A stretch of 64,000 nt of DNA from Collinsella aerofaciens (GTDB lineage Bacteria > Actinomycetota > Coriobacteriia > Coriobacteriales > Coriobacteriaceae): positions 1,488,001 through 1,552,000 of the forward strand of contig NZ_CP024160.1 of assembly GCF_002736145.1 (NCBI RefSeq), in the 5' to 3' direction. The translations under genes were made by a program, and so were the position numbers. Under the pieces are notes generated by a model. It saw only the letters and a list, made by a program, of their open reading frames with translations, was not told the DNA's origin and did no database searches. This document shows, in pieces, positions 17,262 through 26,462 of this stretch; positions within the stretch are counted from its first letter, which is position 1, and every line of letters starts with the position of its first letter.

Positions 17262-18377
17262 CTACATCTCCTCCTTCACCAGCGCGGCAAACGCAGCCAG
17301 CACCTCATCGTTTTCCTGCGGCGTGCCCACGGTAATGCGCAGACAGTCCGCGAGCCCCGGCGCGTAGCTAAAGTCGCGCACCAAAATCGAATACTCGTCG
17401 CGCAGACGCTCGCGCACGCGCGTGGCATGCGGCGTACGCACGAGCACAAAATTCGCCGCACTCGGCCATGCCTCCACGGGCAGGCCCTCGGCAGCCATCG
17501 CGCGCAGGGCGCGCAGCTCGCGTTCGCGCTCGGATGCAACCTGTGCCACCACGGGCGCGTACGCATCGCGGGCACGCACGCAGGCAAGCGCGGCGGCTTG
17601 GCTCAGCACGTTAACCGAGTAGATCTGGCGAATCGCGGCGAACACATCGATGACCTCGGGCGCCGCGATCACGTAGCCCAGACGCGTGCCGGCGGCGCCA
17701 AACGCCTTGGACAGCGTATGCAGAATCACCAGGTTTGGATGCTCGGCGATAAGCCCTTGCGCCGTGGTGGCCGCGCCAAACGAATCGTCGGCAAACTCAA
17801 CGTAGGCCTCGTCGACCATGACCATGCCGGGGCACGCATCGCACAGGGCCGCGACAAAGTCGAGCGGCGCCACGTCACCCGTGGGATTGTTGGGCGAGGT
17901 CACAATGGCGAGGCTGCACTCCGGCGCCGCCGCGAGCACAGCAGCTTGGTCGAGCCTAAAGGTCGCCGGGTCGCGCCACACGTCGCGCACCTCGGTCTGG
18001 CACAGAGACGCAAAGAAGGCATACTCGCTAAAGCACGGCGGGCAGTTGAGCAGGGTCCGCCTCGCGCCGCCAAACGCCAGCAGGTAGTTATAGAGTAGCT
18101 CGTCGCCGCCGTTGCCCACGCAAATATTCTCGCGCGTCACACCATGCCAGGTAGCCAGCTCGTCGCGCAAGTCGTTCGACATGGGATCGGGGTAGCGGTT
18201 GAGCGGCGTGACAGCCAGGGCGGCGTCGACCGCCTCGCGCACGCCGGCCGGCACGGGATAGGTGTTCTCGTTGGCCGAAAGGTTGATGCGCGTGGGCGTA
18301 AAGTTGGGATCGTAGGGCTCAATACCGGCCAGGTAGGGCTGGACGAGCTCCTTCATGCGGGGCGTGAGTTCGGCCAT
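17262..18377 (-). CDS. hisC: Histidinol-phosphate aminotransferase
   Basis: A 371-residue fold-type I PLP aminotransferase. It has 'INLSANENTYPVP' near the N-terminus, 'VGNGGDELL' for cofactor phosphate, 'VTSPNNPTGD', 'VMVDEAYVEF', and the PLP lysine in 'HTLSKAFGAAGTRLGYV' followed by its arginine. The ATG at 18377 overlaps the end of hisD within one base; a longer frame upstream would add 28 residues that run inside hisD. It lies between hisD and hisB in the operon. Confidence 0.96.
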   Translation of the reverse strand: MAELTPRMKELVQPYLAGIEPYDPNFTPTRINLSANENTYPVPAGVREAVDAALAVTPLNRYPDPMSNDLRDELATWHGVTRENICVGNGGDELLYNYLLAFGGARRTLLNCPPCFSEYAFFASLCQTEVRDVWRDPATFRLDQAAVLAAAPECSLAIVTSPNNPTGDVAPLDFVAALCDACPGMVMVDEAYVEFADDSFGAATTAQGLIAEHPNLVILHTLSKAFGAAGTRLGYVIAAPEVIDVFAAIRQIYSVNVLSQAAALACVRARDAYAPVVAQVASERERELRALRAMAAEGLPVEAWPSAANFVLVRTPHATRVRERLRDEYSILVRDFSYAPGLADCLRITVGTPQENDEVLAAFAALVKEEM

Positions 18378-18378
18378 A

Positions 18379-19815
18379 TTAGGCCTCCCCGCCGGTCGCG
18401 CCAGCGCCATCCGCGCCCGCAGCCGCCAGGTCCACGCCCTCGGCAACCGTCGCCACGGCATCGCCCGGCCAGGCGACCTTGGTCAGGTCGGCCGCGGCCA
18501 GCGACTCGGCACTCACGGCATCCTCGCCCTGTTCCAGCACGCGGCGACGCAGGGCGGCGGAAAGCGCGTGCGCCCACAGGCCCTCGGCCTCGGCCAGGCG
18601 CTGCGTCGCGGGAGCGTCCGAGAGCAGGCCCTCGGGCGTATAGCAAATGACGCTCGAGCGCTTGACGAACTCTTCCACCGAAAGCGGGTTGGAGAACATG
18701 GCCGTGCCGCCGGTCGGCAGCGTGTGGTTGGGACCGGCAACGTAATCGCCAAGCGGCTCGGAGCTCCAAGCGCCCACAAAGATGGCGCCGGCGTTGCGAA
18801 TGCCGCCAAGCAGGCCCATCGCATCCTTGCAGTGCAGCTCCAGGTGCTCGGGCGCCACGGTGTTCACCGCCTCGACGGCGGCAGCCATGTCGGCGGCCAC
18901 CACGATGGTGCCCTCGTTATCGAGCGAGGCGCGCGTGATCTCGGCACGCGGGGACTGCGCCACCAGGATATCGATGCCGGCCTCGACCTCGCGCGCAAAC
19001 TGCTCGTCGCAGGTCACCAGATAGCAGGCCGCCAACGGATCGTGCTCGGCCTGGGCCATCAGGTCGGCCGCGACCACCATGGGCTTGGCCGTGGCATCGG
19101 CCAGTACGCAGACCTCGGACGGGCCGGCGACCATATCGATGCCCACGTCGCCCGAGACAATCTGCTTGGCAGCGGCAACAAAGGCGTTGCCCGGACCGGT
19201 GATCTTGTCGACGCGCGGAATGGTCTCGGTGCCGTACGCCAGCGCGGCCACGGCCTGGGCGCCGCCCACCATATAGATCTCGTCCACGCCGCCGAGCTTG
19301 GCGGCCGCGAGCGTATACGGGCTAATCAGTCCATCCTTTTGCGGTGGGGTTACCATGACCACGCGTTTGACGCCGGCCACCTTGGCGGGAATGGCGTTCA
19401 TAAGCACGGTGGAAGGGTACTGTGCACGACCGCCCGGCACGTAGATACCGGCCGCAGCAAGTGGGGTCACCTTAACGCCGAGCATCGTGCCGTCCGGGCG
19501 CGTGGTAAACCAGCTCTGCTCGACCTCGCGCTGGTGGAACTCGCGAATCTGGCGTGCAGCCTTTTCGAGCGCCGCGACAAAAGCCGGATCGAGGCCTTCG
19601 AGCGCGGCATCGATCTGCTCTTGCGGAAGACGGAAGCTCTGCAGCTCAACACCGTCAAAACGCTGGCAGTAATCGCGCACCGCGGCATCGCCGTTGGCAC
19701 GCACGTTGGCCACGATATCGCGGGCGGCGTCGACGATGTTTTGCGGCAGCACGCCCTTGCGGTTGAGCTGGTTGGTAACGAGGCGCTCACCGGGAGCAAG
19801 CTTGATAGTCTTCAT
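18379..19815 (-). CDS. hisD: Histidinol dehydrogenase
   Basis: A 478-residue zinc enzyme that makes the last two oxidations to histidine with NAD. Signatures: '[22 protein letters not shown]', '[18 protein letters not shown]', '[11 protein letters not shown]', '[15 protein letters not shown]' (catalytic Glu/His region) and '[11 protein letters not shown]'. It is slightly longer than the usual 430 residues because of an Ala/Gly-rich C-terminal extension. The ATG at 19815 is the start that matches the family; upstream in-frame residues are low complexity. Confidence 0.96.
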   Translation of the reverse strand: MKTIKLAPGERLVTNQLNRKGVLPQNIVDAARDIVANVRANGDAAVRDYCQRFDGVELQSFRLPQEQIDAALEGLDPAFVAALEKAARQIREFHQREVEQSWFTTRPDGTMLGVKVTPLAAAGIYVPGGRAQYPSTVLMNAIPAKVAGVKRVVMVTPPQKDGLISPYTLAAAKLGGVDEIYMVGGAQAVAALAYGTETIPRVDKITGPGNAFVAAAKQIVSGDVGIDMVAGPSEVCVLADATAKPMVVAADLMAQAEHDPLAACYLVTCDEQFAREVEAGIDILVAQSPRAEITRASLDNEGTIVVAADMAAAVEAVNTVAPEHLELHCKDAMGLLGGIRNAGAIFVGAWSSEPLGDYVAGPNHTLPTGGTAMFSNPLSVEEFVKRSSVICYTPEGLLSDAPATQRLAEAEGLWAHALSAALRRRVLEQGEDAVSAESLAAADLTKVAWPGDAVATVAEGVDLAAAGADGAGATGGEA

Positions 19816-19834
19816 ATCGGTATCCCCTATCAGT

Positions 19835-19894
19835 CGAGGTTTTTGTTCGAAAAACGAGAGACCGGGCGGCGGCGTCAGTCGGCCCGCCGCCCGG
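19835..19894 (-). promoter_or_regulatory. Intercistronic stem-loops between hisZG and hisD
   Basis: On the minus strand the 11-bp GC stem CCGGGCGGCGG/CCGCCGCCCGG is followed within 10 bases by a small GTTTTT/AAAAAC hairpin. The GC stem plus T-rich follow-on looks like a partial terminator or processing site that would reduce expression of hisD and later genes relative to hisZG. Confidence 0.45.
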
Positions 19895-19921
19895 ACGTTG
19901 GGGCGCCCGTGCGTGCTCGCG

Positions 19922-21637
19922 CTATTGTGCCGAGCCCGCAACGGGCTCAAAATGCTTGTCCTTCACGGCTGCCGCCAAGCGATCTGCCAGATTGCGTACG
20001 CGCGGATCCAGACGTGCGGCACCCGGATTGACAAAGAAGCGGGCCGTGCAGTCCATAATGCGACCAGTAATAACGAGGTCGTTATCGCGCAGCGTGGCGC
20101 CCGTGGCGGTAATATCCACGATGCGATCGGTCATGCCGACGATGGGACCCAGCTCAATGTTGCCGTGCAGCGAGACGATATCGGCGTTCACGCCGCGCTC
20201 GGCATACCAGGCGCTCGCGATGCGCGGATACTTGGTGGCCACGCGAAGCGACCCGCGACGGGCATAGTTGCGCTCGGCCTGGCCGGCGCGCCACGCGGGC
20301 TCCGCCTCAATGAAAGTGCACAGGCCGTAACCCAGATCGACCAACTGCAGCAGGTTGAGGTCTGCCTCGATAAGCGAGTCCCAACCGCAGATGCCGCAAT
20401 CGGCACCGCCGCAGCCCACAAAGGCGGGCGCATCGCTGGGACGCACGATGACAAACTCGATATCGCCGACCGCGCCCTTACCGGCACGCGTGTCGCGGCC
20501 GCGCACGATCAGGTGACGGCCGGGGTCGCGCAACTCAGAGACGTCTAAGCCCGCGGCCTCGAGCACGTCGAGCGTATCGGCCTTGAGCGAGCCCTTGGGC
20601 ACGGCGATGCGTAGCGGGCCCTCGGCGCCACGGCCCACGGCGTGGTCGCCATCGGGGGCGGCGTCCTCGGCCGAGGTGCGCGCGGCCTCCAGACGCTCGA
20701 GCGAAAAGGCGAAACCCGCCGCCGGCACCTCGATGCCGTCGCCAAATGCGCCGGTAAAGATGGAGTCGTAGCGGCCGCCCGAACCGACCGGATCGGGCAG
20801 GCCGCCGGCATAGGCCTTAAAGACCAGGCCCGTGTAGTAATCAAACGAGTTCATGATGGAGAAGTCGAAGGACAGCACCTGGGCGTCCCCGGGAGCCAGG
20901 CCCTCGACCAGAGCACGCAGCTCACTCGTGAGCGGCGCGACGATGCCCGCCGCCGCCAGAAGCACATCGACGCGGTCGAGTACCTCGGCGCCGCCGTGCA
21001 AGCGCGGCAGCTCGCTAATGGCAACCTTGACGGCATCGGACTCGGCGCTTGCCGCCACGCGGGCATCGAGGCCCACAAAGTCGTTGGCGTGCACGCAGCG
21101 CAGGGCCTCGGCAGCCAGCTCGCGATCCTCACACGCCGCGAGCAGCTCCTTAAAAGGACGAACGCTACCTGCGATAATGCGCGCACCGGGCAGCGCTAGC
21201 TCGCGCACGGCCTCGGCTACCAGCGAGACAATCTCGACATCGCCCGCGGTATCGCCCGCGCCGATGAGCTCAAAGCCCAGCTGCGTAAACTGACGCGAGC
21301 CGCCTGCGTTGCGCTGGCACTCGCGAACCACCGGCGCCTCGTAGCGCAGGCGCAGGGGCAGGTCGGCCGCGCGCATGCGGGTCGAAACCAAGCGCACGAT
21401 CGGCAACGTATTGTCGGGACGGACCACCAGCAGGCGCCCATCGTCGTCGAAGAGTTTAAACGGCGTGTCCGCAATGCGGCCGCCTTCCTCGAGCGAACCC
21501 TTGTCCTCGAGCAGCGGCGTCTCGACCGGCAGGTAATGATGCTCCCTAAAGCAGCCCTTCACCGTCAGCGCAATCTCCTCGCGCGCCTGAGCCTCATCGG
21601 GCAATATGTCCCGAAATCCCCACGGTGTGGCCGTCAT
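19922..21637 (-). CDS. hisG: HisZ-HisG fusion: ATP phosphoribosyltransferase with regulatory domain
   Basis: A 571-residue first enzyme of the pathway. Residues about 1-325 are HisZ, the class II synthetase-like regulatory subunit ('RYEAPVVRECQ', 'FELIGAGD', 'NSFDYYTGLVFKAYAGG', 'VGSGGRYDSI'). A linker follows, and residues about 341-571 are short-form HisG ('LRIAVPKGSLKADTLDVLEAAG', 'GADCGICGWDSL', 'RVATKYPRIA', 'DITATGATLRDNDL'). HisG-short normally needs a separate HisZ for activity and histidine feedback; here both are one chain. It is the first gene of the operon. A stem-loop but no his leader peptide is visible upstream. Confidence 0.93.
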   Translation of the reverse strand: MTATPWGFRDILPDEAQAREEIALTVKGCFREHHYLPVETPLLEDKGSLEEGGRIADTPFKLFDDDGRLLVVRPDNTLPIVRLVSTRMRAADLPLRLRYEAPVVRECQRNAGGSRQFTQLGFELIGAGDTAGDVEIVSLVAEAVRELALPGARIIAGSVRPFKELLAACEDRELAAEALRCVHANDFVGLDARVAASAESDAVKVAISELPRLHGGAEVLDRVDVLLAAAGIVAPLTSELRALVEGLAPGDAQVLSFDFSIMNSFDYYTGLVFKAYAGGLPDPVGSGGRYDSIFTGAFGDGIEVPAAGFAFSLERLEAARTSAEDAAPDGDHAVGRGAEGPLRIAVPKGSLKADTLDVLEAAGLDVSELRDPGRHLIVRGRDTRAGKGAVGDIEFVIVRPSDAPAFVGCGGADCGICGWDSLIEADLNLLQLVDLGYGLCTFIEAEPAWRAGQAERNYARRGSLRVATKYPRIASAWYAERGVNADIVSLHGNIELGPIVGMTDRIVDITATGATLRDNDLVITGRIMDCTARFFVNPGAARLDPRVRNLADRLAAAVKDKHFEPVAGSAQ

Positions 21638-21672
21638 CTGGTGAGCCTCCTCATGCTGTGCTTCGTATAGAA

Positions 21673-21704
21673 CAGAAGACCGGCGTAGCTCCGCCGGTCT
21701 TCTG
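21673..21704. terminator. 13-bp perfect stem-loop before the his operon
   Basis: CAGAAGACCGGCG/CGCCGGTCTTCTG around TAGCTC. The T runs on either side are weak. It may terminate the upstream isomerase transcript on the minus strand or shape the hisZG leader. Confidence 0.45.
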
Positions 21705-21806
21705 GGTACTTTAGCATACTAGAGTGCTTGCGGGGAAAATCCGTCGCAGCCGCTCACACCGTATTCATCTGGAAACATAGGGCAGGTTGCCGCAGCCCGA
21801 CCCCAC

Positions 21807-22643
21807 CTAGGCGCCAATCGCACGACGATACTCTGCCATTACCTGCGCATCGGCAGCTGCGGGGTCGGCAAAATAGCGCCCGTCATAGGTCTCGGCCGAA
21901 ACAACTCCGCGATAGCCGCGCACCACCAGCCTATCCAGGTCGGCGCGCATATCGCGGTCGCCGTCACCCCAGGCAAGATGCGTCGTGCCATCTGCCGCAA
22001 CATCGACAAAATGCACGTGGGCGACATCATCGCCAAGCAGATCGAAATAATCGTCGATGGTATCCCCCGCCACCGCCATGGCGCCCATATCCAGACACGC
22101 CTTAAGTGCCGGATGGTCAACTGCCTCGATCATGCGCTTCGTGTCGGCCGCCAAGTTCACGATCATCGACTCAACCGGCTGTAGGGCCTCGAGCACCAGT
22201 CGCACGCCGCGTTCTCCCGCATGCTCGGCAATCGCACGCAGCATCGAGGCACTGCGACCCCACGCGTCTTCGATCGGCTCGTTCAAAAATGCCCAGCCGC
22301 TCGAGACCATGACCTGCTCGGCTCCAAGTTCCGCCGCGATATCCACAACGTTCTTAAAGTACGCGAGCGTGCGGGTACGCGCTTCATTCCCGCGCGCCGC
22401 GATATTCCACGGCTTGGGGTTGTTCTGTTCGGGACAAAGCCCCACAATCCGAACCCCATACCGCTGTGACAGCTCCCGCACCTGCTCGATCGAATCGTAT
22501 CCATGGCAATCGACATACAGATGCATCGCCCCGGTCCAAAGCTCGCAACACGTGTAGCCCGAGGCCGCAGCCGAGGAAAAGAATTCCTCAAGGTCAAAAT
22601 AACGATGGCTGATATTCATGACGGCAAGCTGCGGATACTCCAT
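21807..22643 (-). CDS. Sugar phosphate isomerase/epimerase (xylose isomerase-like TIM barrel)
   Basis: A 278-residue barrel protein of the AP endonuclease 2/xylose isomerase family. Metal ligands are suggested by 'RLVLEALQPVES' (Glu), 'KACLDMGAMAV' (Asp), 'VAHVHFVDVAADGTTHL' (His, Asp) and 'VVSAETYDGRYF' (late Glu). It is the last gene of the first mannose-family PTS/deglycase operon, 83 bases after IID. By analogy with FrlC, a fructoselysine 3-epimerase, it may interconvert sugar-amine epimers before or after phosphorylation; that is inference. ATG at 22643 has AAAGG eight bases upstream. Confidence 0.75.
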   Translation of the reverse strand: MEYPQLAVMNISHRYFDLEEFFSSAAASGYTCCELWTGAMHLYVDCHGYDSIEQVRELSQRYGVRIVGLCPEQNNPKPWNIAARGNEARTRTLAYFKNVVDIAAELGAEQVMVSSGWAFLNEPIEDAWGRSASMLRAIAEHAGERGVRLVLEALQPVESMIVNLAADTKRMIEAVDHPALKACLDMGAMAVAGDTIDDYFDLLGDDVAHVHFVDVAADGTTHLAWGDGDRDMRADLDRLVVRGYRGVVSAETYDGRYFADPAAADAQVMAEYRRAIGA

Positions 22644-22726
22644 CTTGTCCACCTTTCGGCAAAAGGGCGCCGCAGCACAATGTGCGCGACGCCCCCTCTT
22701 ACATTGTTTTAATTATGACGGATGCC

Positions 22727-23563
22727 CTACTGAACACCAAGCACTCCAAAGAACGCGCCGGCGATACTCACGAGTAGGATTACGAGCATGATGAGCAGCG
22801 GATTCATCTTCTTCTTGAGCATGAGATAGACAATTCCAAACAGTCCCATCGTGACAAAGCCCGGGAAGATTCCGTTGAGCAGCTCGGCGAGCGTCTGAGC
22901 GCCATCGCCCGCGCCGACCATGAGCGGAATGTCCACGGTGACCATCTCCATGGTCATAGCGCCGATCACCATGGCGCCCATGATAGAGGCCATCTTGACG
23001 ATCGTGTCCATAATGCCCGATTCCTGGACCTTGCTGATCATGTCCGAGCCAAAGCGATATCCCACAAACGTCAGCAGGTAACGGATGATGTAGTGGGGGA
23101 CGTTGAACACGAGCAAGAACAAAATCGGGCCAAGAATAGAGCCCTGCAGCGCCAGCGACGTGCCGACACCCGTTGCCAAAATTCGCAGCGTACCCCAGTA
23201 GAAGGCATCGCCCACGCCGGACAGCGGTCCCATCAAAGCAAGCTTGACATTAGAGATCGCGCTCGTGTCAAAGTTATCTTCGGTGGCGTTGACTTCTTCC
23301 ATTGCGGCAGCAATGGACATGGGGAGCGTCGAGATATACGGCGTGACGTTATAGAGCTCCATATGGCGCTTGAGTGCGGCCTTAAAGTCCGCATCCTGCG
23401 GATACAGCTTGCGAAGGATCGGCATAAGGGCCCACATAAAGCCGATATGGCCCATACGCTCGTAGTTCCAGGAATGCTCATAGGGAATCGAGCGCCAGAA
23501 CAGCTTCTTAAGGTCTGCGCGGGAAATCAGCCCGTCGTAGGAAGACTCAAACTTAAAACTCAT
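22727..23563 (-). CDS. PTS mannose-family IID component (cluster A)
   Basis: A 278-residue membrane subunit that forms the sugar channel together with IIC. 'SRADLKKLFWRSIPYEHSWNYERM' at the N-terminus, 'ALMGPLSGVGDAFYWGTLRIL' in the middle, and C-terminal hydrophobic segments are typical of EIID-Man. It begins 11 bases inside the end of the IIC gene, an overlap kept in all three IIC-IID pairs here. It differs clearly from the two identical IID proteins of clusters B and C. Confidence 0.93.
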   Translation of the reverse strand: MSFKFESSYDGLISRADLKKLFWRSIPYEHSWNYERMGHIGFMWALMPILRKLYPQDADFKAALKRHMELYNVTPYISTLPMSIAAAMEEVNATEDNFDTSAISNVKLALMGPLSGVGDAFYWGTLRILATGVGTSLALQGSILGPILFLLVFNVPHYIIRYLLTFVGYRFGSDMISKVQESGIMDTIVKMASIMGAMVIGAMTMEMVTVDIPLMVGAGDGAQTLAELLNGIFPGFVTMGLFGIVYLMLKKKMNPLLIMLVILLVSIAGAFFGVLGVQ

Positions 23564-24344
23564 CGAACCCACTCCCAATCGCAGGATCCTCGGTTGCCAC
23601 TGCGGGCTGCTCCGCCTTTTTCTTGTCACCCAAAACCGTCATCGCGACGACGATAATCGCGGCAAAGATCGCCACGCCCGTCGTGCTAATGCCAAAGTAG
23701 GCGACGAGGAAGAAGCCAGCGAAGAAGAACGGAGCCACTGTTTTGTTCATAATCATCTGCGCCAGCATCGCAAAGCCGAGTGCGGGCAAGAAGGCGGCGG
23801 CGACATCCATGCCGGTCTGAACGAAATCGGGGATGATGTTGAGCAGGCTGACAACAGCATCGGCGCCAAAGAAGAATGCCAGGGGAATGATCAGCAGGCC
23901 GCACCAGCTCTGCGCGTAACCGGCGATGAGCATGTTGCGCGTGATGGCCTTGGTGTCTCCGTCCTCGACGTTTTTGTCGATACGGTGCACCAGCAGCAGC
24001 ATGACCGGCTGGCCCAGGGCCGTATCGAGCGCCAGGACGATCGTTGCGATGGGAATGCCCAGGGTCAGGGCCGCCGAAGCGTCCGCGCCGGCCTGCATGG
24101 CAAGCGACACGCCCAGAATGGTTCCGGAAATCGTATCGGGCGGGTTATACGCACCGACCGAGATGGCACCGACCATGGCAAGCTCCATCGTGGCGCCCAT
24201 AATGGTGCCGGTCACCACATCGCCCATGACAAGGCCGACCAACGGTCCGAGCACAATGGGGCGCTGAAGGTAACTCGTACCGGTCAGCCACTCGGAATAG
24301 CCCAAAAGGGCAATCAGGAAAATCAGGATCGTCTTGATAACCAT
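23553..24344 (-). CDS. PTS mannose/sorbose-family IIC component (cluster A)
   Basis: A 263-residue permease of the EII-Sor type with about seven membrane segments. Typical stretches: 'RPIVLGPLVGLVMGDVVTGTIMGATMELAMVGAISVGAYNPPD' and repeated hydrophobic helices; the C-terminus is polar. With IID it makes the translocation unit. It lies eight bases after IIB in the order frlB-IIA-IIB-IIC-IID-isomerase. Substrate is not readable from the sequence; the deglycase gene upstream suggests a sugar-amine. Confidence 0.93.
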   Translation of the reverse strand: MVIKTILIFLIALLGYSEWLTGTSYLQRPIVLGPLVGLVMGDVVTGTIMGATMELAMVGAISVGAYNPPDTISGTILGVSLAMQAGADASAALTLGIPIATIVLALDTALGQPVMLLLVHRIDKNVEDGDTKAITRNMLIAGYAQSWCGLLIIPLAFFFGADAVVSLLNIIPDFVQTGMDVAAAFLPALGFAMLAQMIMNKTVAPFFFAGFFLVAYFGISTTGVAIFAAIIVVAMTVLGDKKKAEQPAVATEDPAIGSGFDEF

Positions 24345-24352
24345 GACAGCCC

Positions 24353-24823
24353 CTAACCGATGACCTTTGCGGCGTCAGTCTTCGCATCCGCCGGAATCAT
24401 CTGAATGAACAGCTCATAGCCCTCGCCGAGCAGCTCCTTCACGTAGGCCTCGTTCTCGGGCGTAAGGAATACGCTCGTCGAGACCTGGCGGGCATCCTCG
24501 CTAAAGGCCACATTGCCGAGGTTGATCTTCTTGACGCCCATCGCCTTGGCGACGGCACCGGCCTGCTGGATCGTCTCGCAAACCACGAAGAGCTTGTACT
24601 TGTCGGTCACACCGCTCTGAAGCGCCTTGACGGCGTCCTCGGTGTTTTTGACAACGACCTTGCAGCCCTCCGGCTTTGCAAGGGACAGGGCCTGCAGACG
24701 AAGCTTGTCGTTGAGGACCGTGTCGCTCACTAACAGGATGCAGTCGGCACCCAGAGCCGAGGTCCAGCTAACGGCAACCTGGCCGTGAAGCAGTCGATAG
24801 TCCACGCGTATCATCTGAATCAT
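24353..24823 (-). CDS. PTS mannose-family IIB component (cluster A)
   Basis: A 156-residue cytoplasmic phosphocarrier. 'MIQMIRVDYRLLHGQVAVSW' carries the phospho-histidine (about H13). The rest ('LLVSDTVLNDKLRLQALSLAKPEGCKV', 'INLGNVAFSEDARQVSTSVFLT') is characteristic of sorbose/mannose IIB. It receives phosphate from the adjacent IIA and phosphorylates sugar bound to IIC/IID. It is 16 bases downstream of IIA. Confidence 0.95.
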   Translation of the reverse strand: MIQMIRVDYRLLHGQVAVSWTSALGADCILLVSDTVLNDKLRLQALSLAKPEGCKVVVKNTEDAVKALQSGVTDKYKLFVVCETIQQAGAVAKAMGVKKINLGNVAFSEDARQVSTSVFLTPENEAYVKELLGEGYELFIQMIPADAKTDAAKVIG

Positions 24824-24839
24824 GATGTGCTCCTAACGA

Positions 24840-25256
24840 TTAAAACTCATCGAGTTCGGCCTGCCCCAGCAGGTCGTTGACGTACTTGACCTTGGTGTCG
24901 TCCGCCTCGACGATCTGGCGAATGGCCTCATCGATCGGGGTGGAGTCGGGCACGAACAGCAGCTGAATAAGGAGCGGCAGGTTCATATTGGTCACCAGGT
25001 GCGTGTTGGGGCGCGTCTGGACGATCTTGGTGAACTCGTTGTTGACGCTGCCGCCAAAGAGGTCGGTGCAAACGACGACCTCATCGTCCGCGGCAAAGCC
25101 GTCCAGAATCGATGCGGCCTCCTTGACCAGGTCCTCGTTTCCGTCGACATACATAGACAGCGCATGGACGTTCTCGCGCTCGCCCGAGAGTAGCCCGATG
25201 CTCTCGACGATTCCGGACGCAAAATGAGCATGGGATGCAACGATAAACTGCCTCAT
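24840..25256 (-). CDS. PTS mannose-family IIA component (cluster A)
   Basis: A 138-residue phosphocarrier that takes phosphate from HPr. 'MRQFIVASHAHFASGI' holds the active histidine (about H9). 'VVCTDLFGGSVNNEF' is the conserved IIA-Man loop and 'LVTNMNLPLLIQLL' the next helix. The start at 25256 matches the paralogue in cluster C exactly; an upstream frame would add 16 unconserved residues. A hairpin resembling a terminator lies between it and the deglycase gene. Confidence 0.95.
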   Translation of the reverse strand: MRQFIVASHAHFASGIVESIGLLSGERENVHALSMYVDGNEDLVKEAASILDGFAADDEVVVCTDLFGGSVNNEFTKIVQTRPNTHLVTNMNLPLLIQLLFVPDSTPIDEAIRQIVEADDTKVKYVNDLLGQAELDEF

Positions 25257-25286
25257 TCGATTCCCCTTTCTTGCAAACTTCGGCAT

Positions 25287-25315
25287 AAAAATGCCCGGAC
25301 GCATGCGCCCGGGCA
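25287..25315 (-). terminator. Hairpin with T run between deglycase gene and IIA (cluster A)
   Basis: On the minus strand TGCCCGGGCGCA/TGCGTCCGGGCA is followed by TTTTTAT. Within an operon this may act as a leaky terminator setting the ratio of deglycase to PTS proteins. The equivalent gap of cluster C lacks it. Confidence 0.6.
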
Positions 25316-25350
25316 GGGTGCTTCTTGATCAGTAGCTAATTTGTCGCCGA

Positions 25351-26412
25351 TTAGTAATCGAACTGGTGATAGTAGCGACGGTAGTTGAGGTTGTGCTTGG
25401 TGACCGTCTCGTAGTAAGCGGCAAGGCGATCGGTGATCAGCGAGGAGAGGATCCACGGAGACACGATGACGCGGAACTCGTCGTCAAGGCCGGGGATGCC
25501 GAACTCGGCGGTGTCGATGATGTTGATGTCGGTGTCGCCGGTCACGCCGCGGTTGAGGAACGCGCGGACGCGCTCGTCGAGCTTGCGGTTCTCGTCCTCG
25601 CCCATGAACAGGAAGACCGGGACGCCCGGCTCCACGAGCTCGAGGGTGCCGTGGAAGAAGTCGGCCGAGGTGATGTAGCGGGTGCGCTTCCACTGCATCT
25701 CCTCGAGGATGCACATCGAGAACAGGATCGTCTCGCCCCAAAGGGCGCCGGAGCCGATGAACATGGTGTAGGGGGCCAGGGCGTACTTCTTGGCGAGCTC
25801 CTCGGCGCGCGGCTCGAAGCTCTTGCGGATGTCGACCAGGTGGGTCCAAACGTCCTTGGTCTGCTCGATGAACTTATCGAACTGCGGGAAACAGCCGCGG
25901 CGGTTGAGCAGGCGCAGGCCGAAGCAGTCGGCGAGGTAGTAGCCCATCTCGCAGCCACCGTTACCATGATCGGAGGCCATCTTGACGCAATTCTCGGCGC
26001 CGACAGCCTGGCCGATGAGACCCTCGGGCTTGGTCATGGCGTAGACACGAATGCCCTTTTCCTTCATCTTCTTGACGGCCTCGAGGACCTCGGGGGTGGT
26101 GCCGGACTCGGAGGCGGTGAGCACGACGGACTTCTCGGTCATGCGCTTGTGGCCGGAGACGTTCCACTCGGCGGCGTGGATCAGGTAGACCTCGAGGTCG
26201 CGGTCGCCGAACTTGTTCATGAGGTACTCGAGCTGCATGAGCTCGTCCCAGGTGCCGCCGACGCCCATCAGGAACACGGCGTCGTAGCCCTCGTCGGCGA
26301 CCTTGTCGGCGAGCGCGGTCATCTTCTTGCCGGCCTCGTAGACGTTCTTGCCGTCCTCGACGTAGCCCTCCTGGCTAAAGTGCATGATCTCGATCTTCTC
26401 GGTTTCCTTCAT
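25351..26412 (-). CDS. FrlB-like SIS-domain sugar-amine 6-phosphate deglycase (cluster A)
   Basis: A 353-residue protein with two SIS domains. 'DAVFLMGVGGTWDELMQLEYL', 'VVLTASESGTTPEVLEAVKKM' and 'FFHGTLELVEPGVPVFLFMG' are sugar-isomerase motifs. The last, with the C-terminal 'HNLNYRRYYHQF', resembles E. coli FrlB (fructoselysine 6-phosphate deglycase) and Salmonella Gfr/Fra deglycases. It would split a phosphorylated Amadori compound into glucose 6-phosphate and an amine. It is first in its operon, after a promoter with TGGTATYAAA motifs. ATG at 26412 follows AAAGGAAAAGCA. Long stretches are identical in DNA to the cluster C copy. Confidence 0.82.
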   Translation of the reverse strand: MKETEKIEIMHFSQEGYVEDGKNVYEAGKKMTALADKVADEGYDAVFLMGVGGTWDELMQLEYLMNKFGDRDLEVYLIHAAEWNVSGHKRMTEKSVVLTASESGTTPEVLEAVKKMKEKGIRVYAMTKPEGLIGQAVGAENCVKMASDHGNGGCEMGYYLADCFGLRLLNRRGCFPQFDKFIEQTKDVWTHLVDIRKSFEPRAEELAKKYALAPYTMFIGSGALWGETILFSMCILEEMQWKRTRYITSADFFHGTLELVEPGVPVFLFMGEDENRKLDERVRAFLNRGVTGDTDINIIDTAEFGIPGLDDEFRVIVSPWILSSLITDRLAAYYETVTKHNLNYRRYYHQFDY

Positions 26413-26462
26413 TGCTTTTCCTTTCTGTCTTGCACGCGAATCTATACATCGCGTTTCTTTTC

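Noticed and set aside
16731-20031. Two long plus-strand open frames over hisB-hisC and hisC-hisD
   Set aside because: They are antisense shadows of hisB, hisC and hisD caused by high GC in third codon positions.
21638-21806. T-box or histidine leader attenuator before hisZG
   Set aside because: No run of histidine codons in a short leader peptide and no T-box sequence was found; only a simple stem-loop is present.
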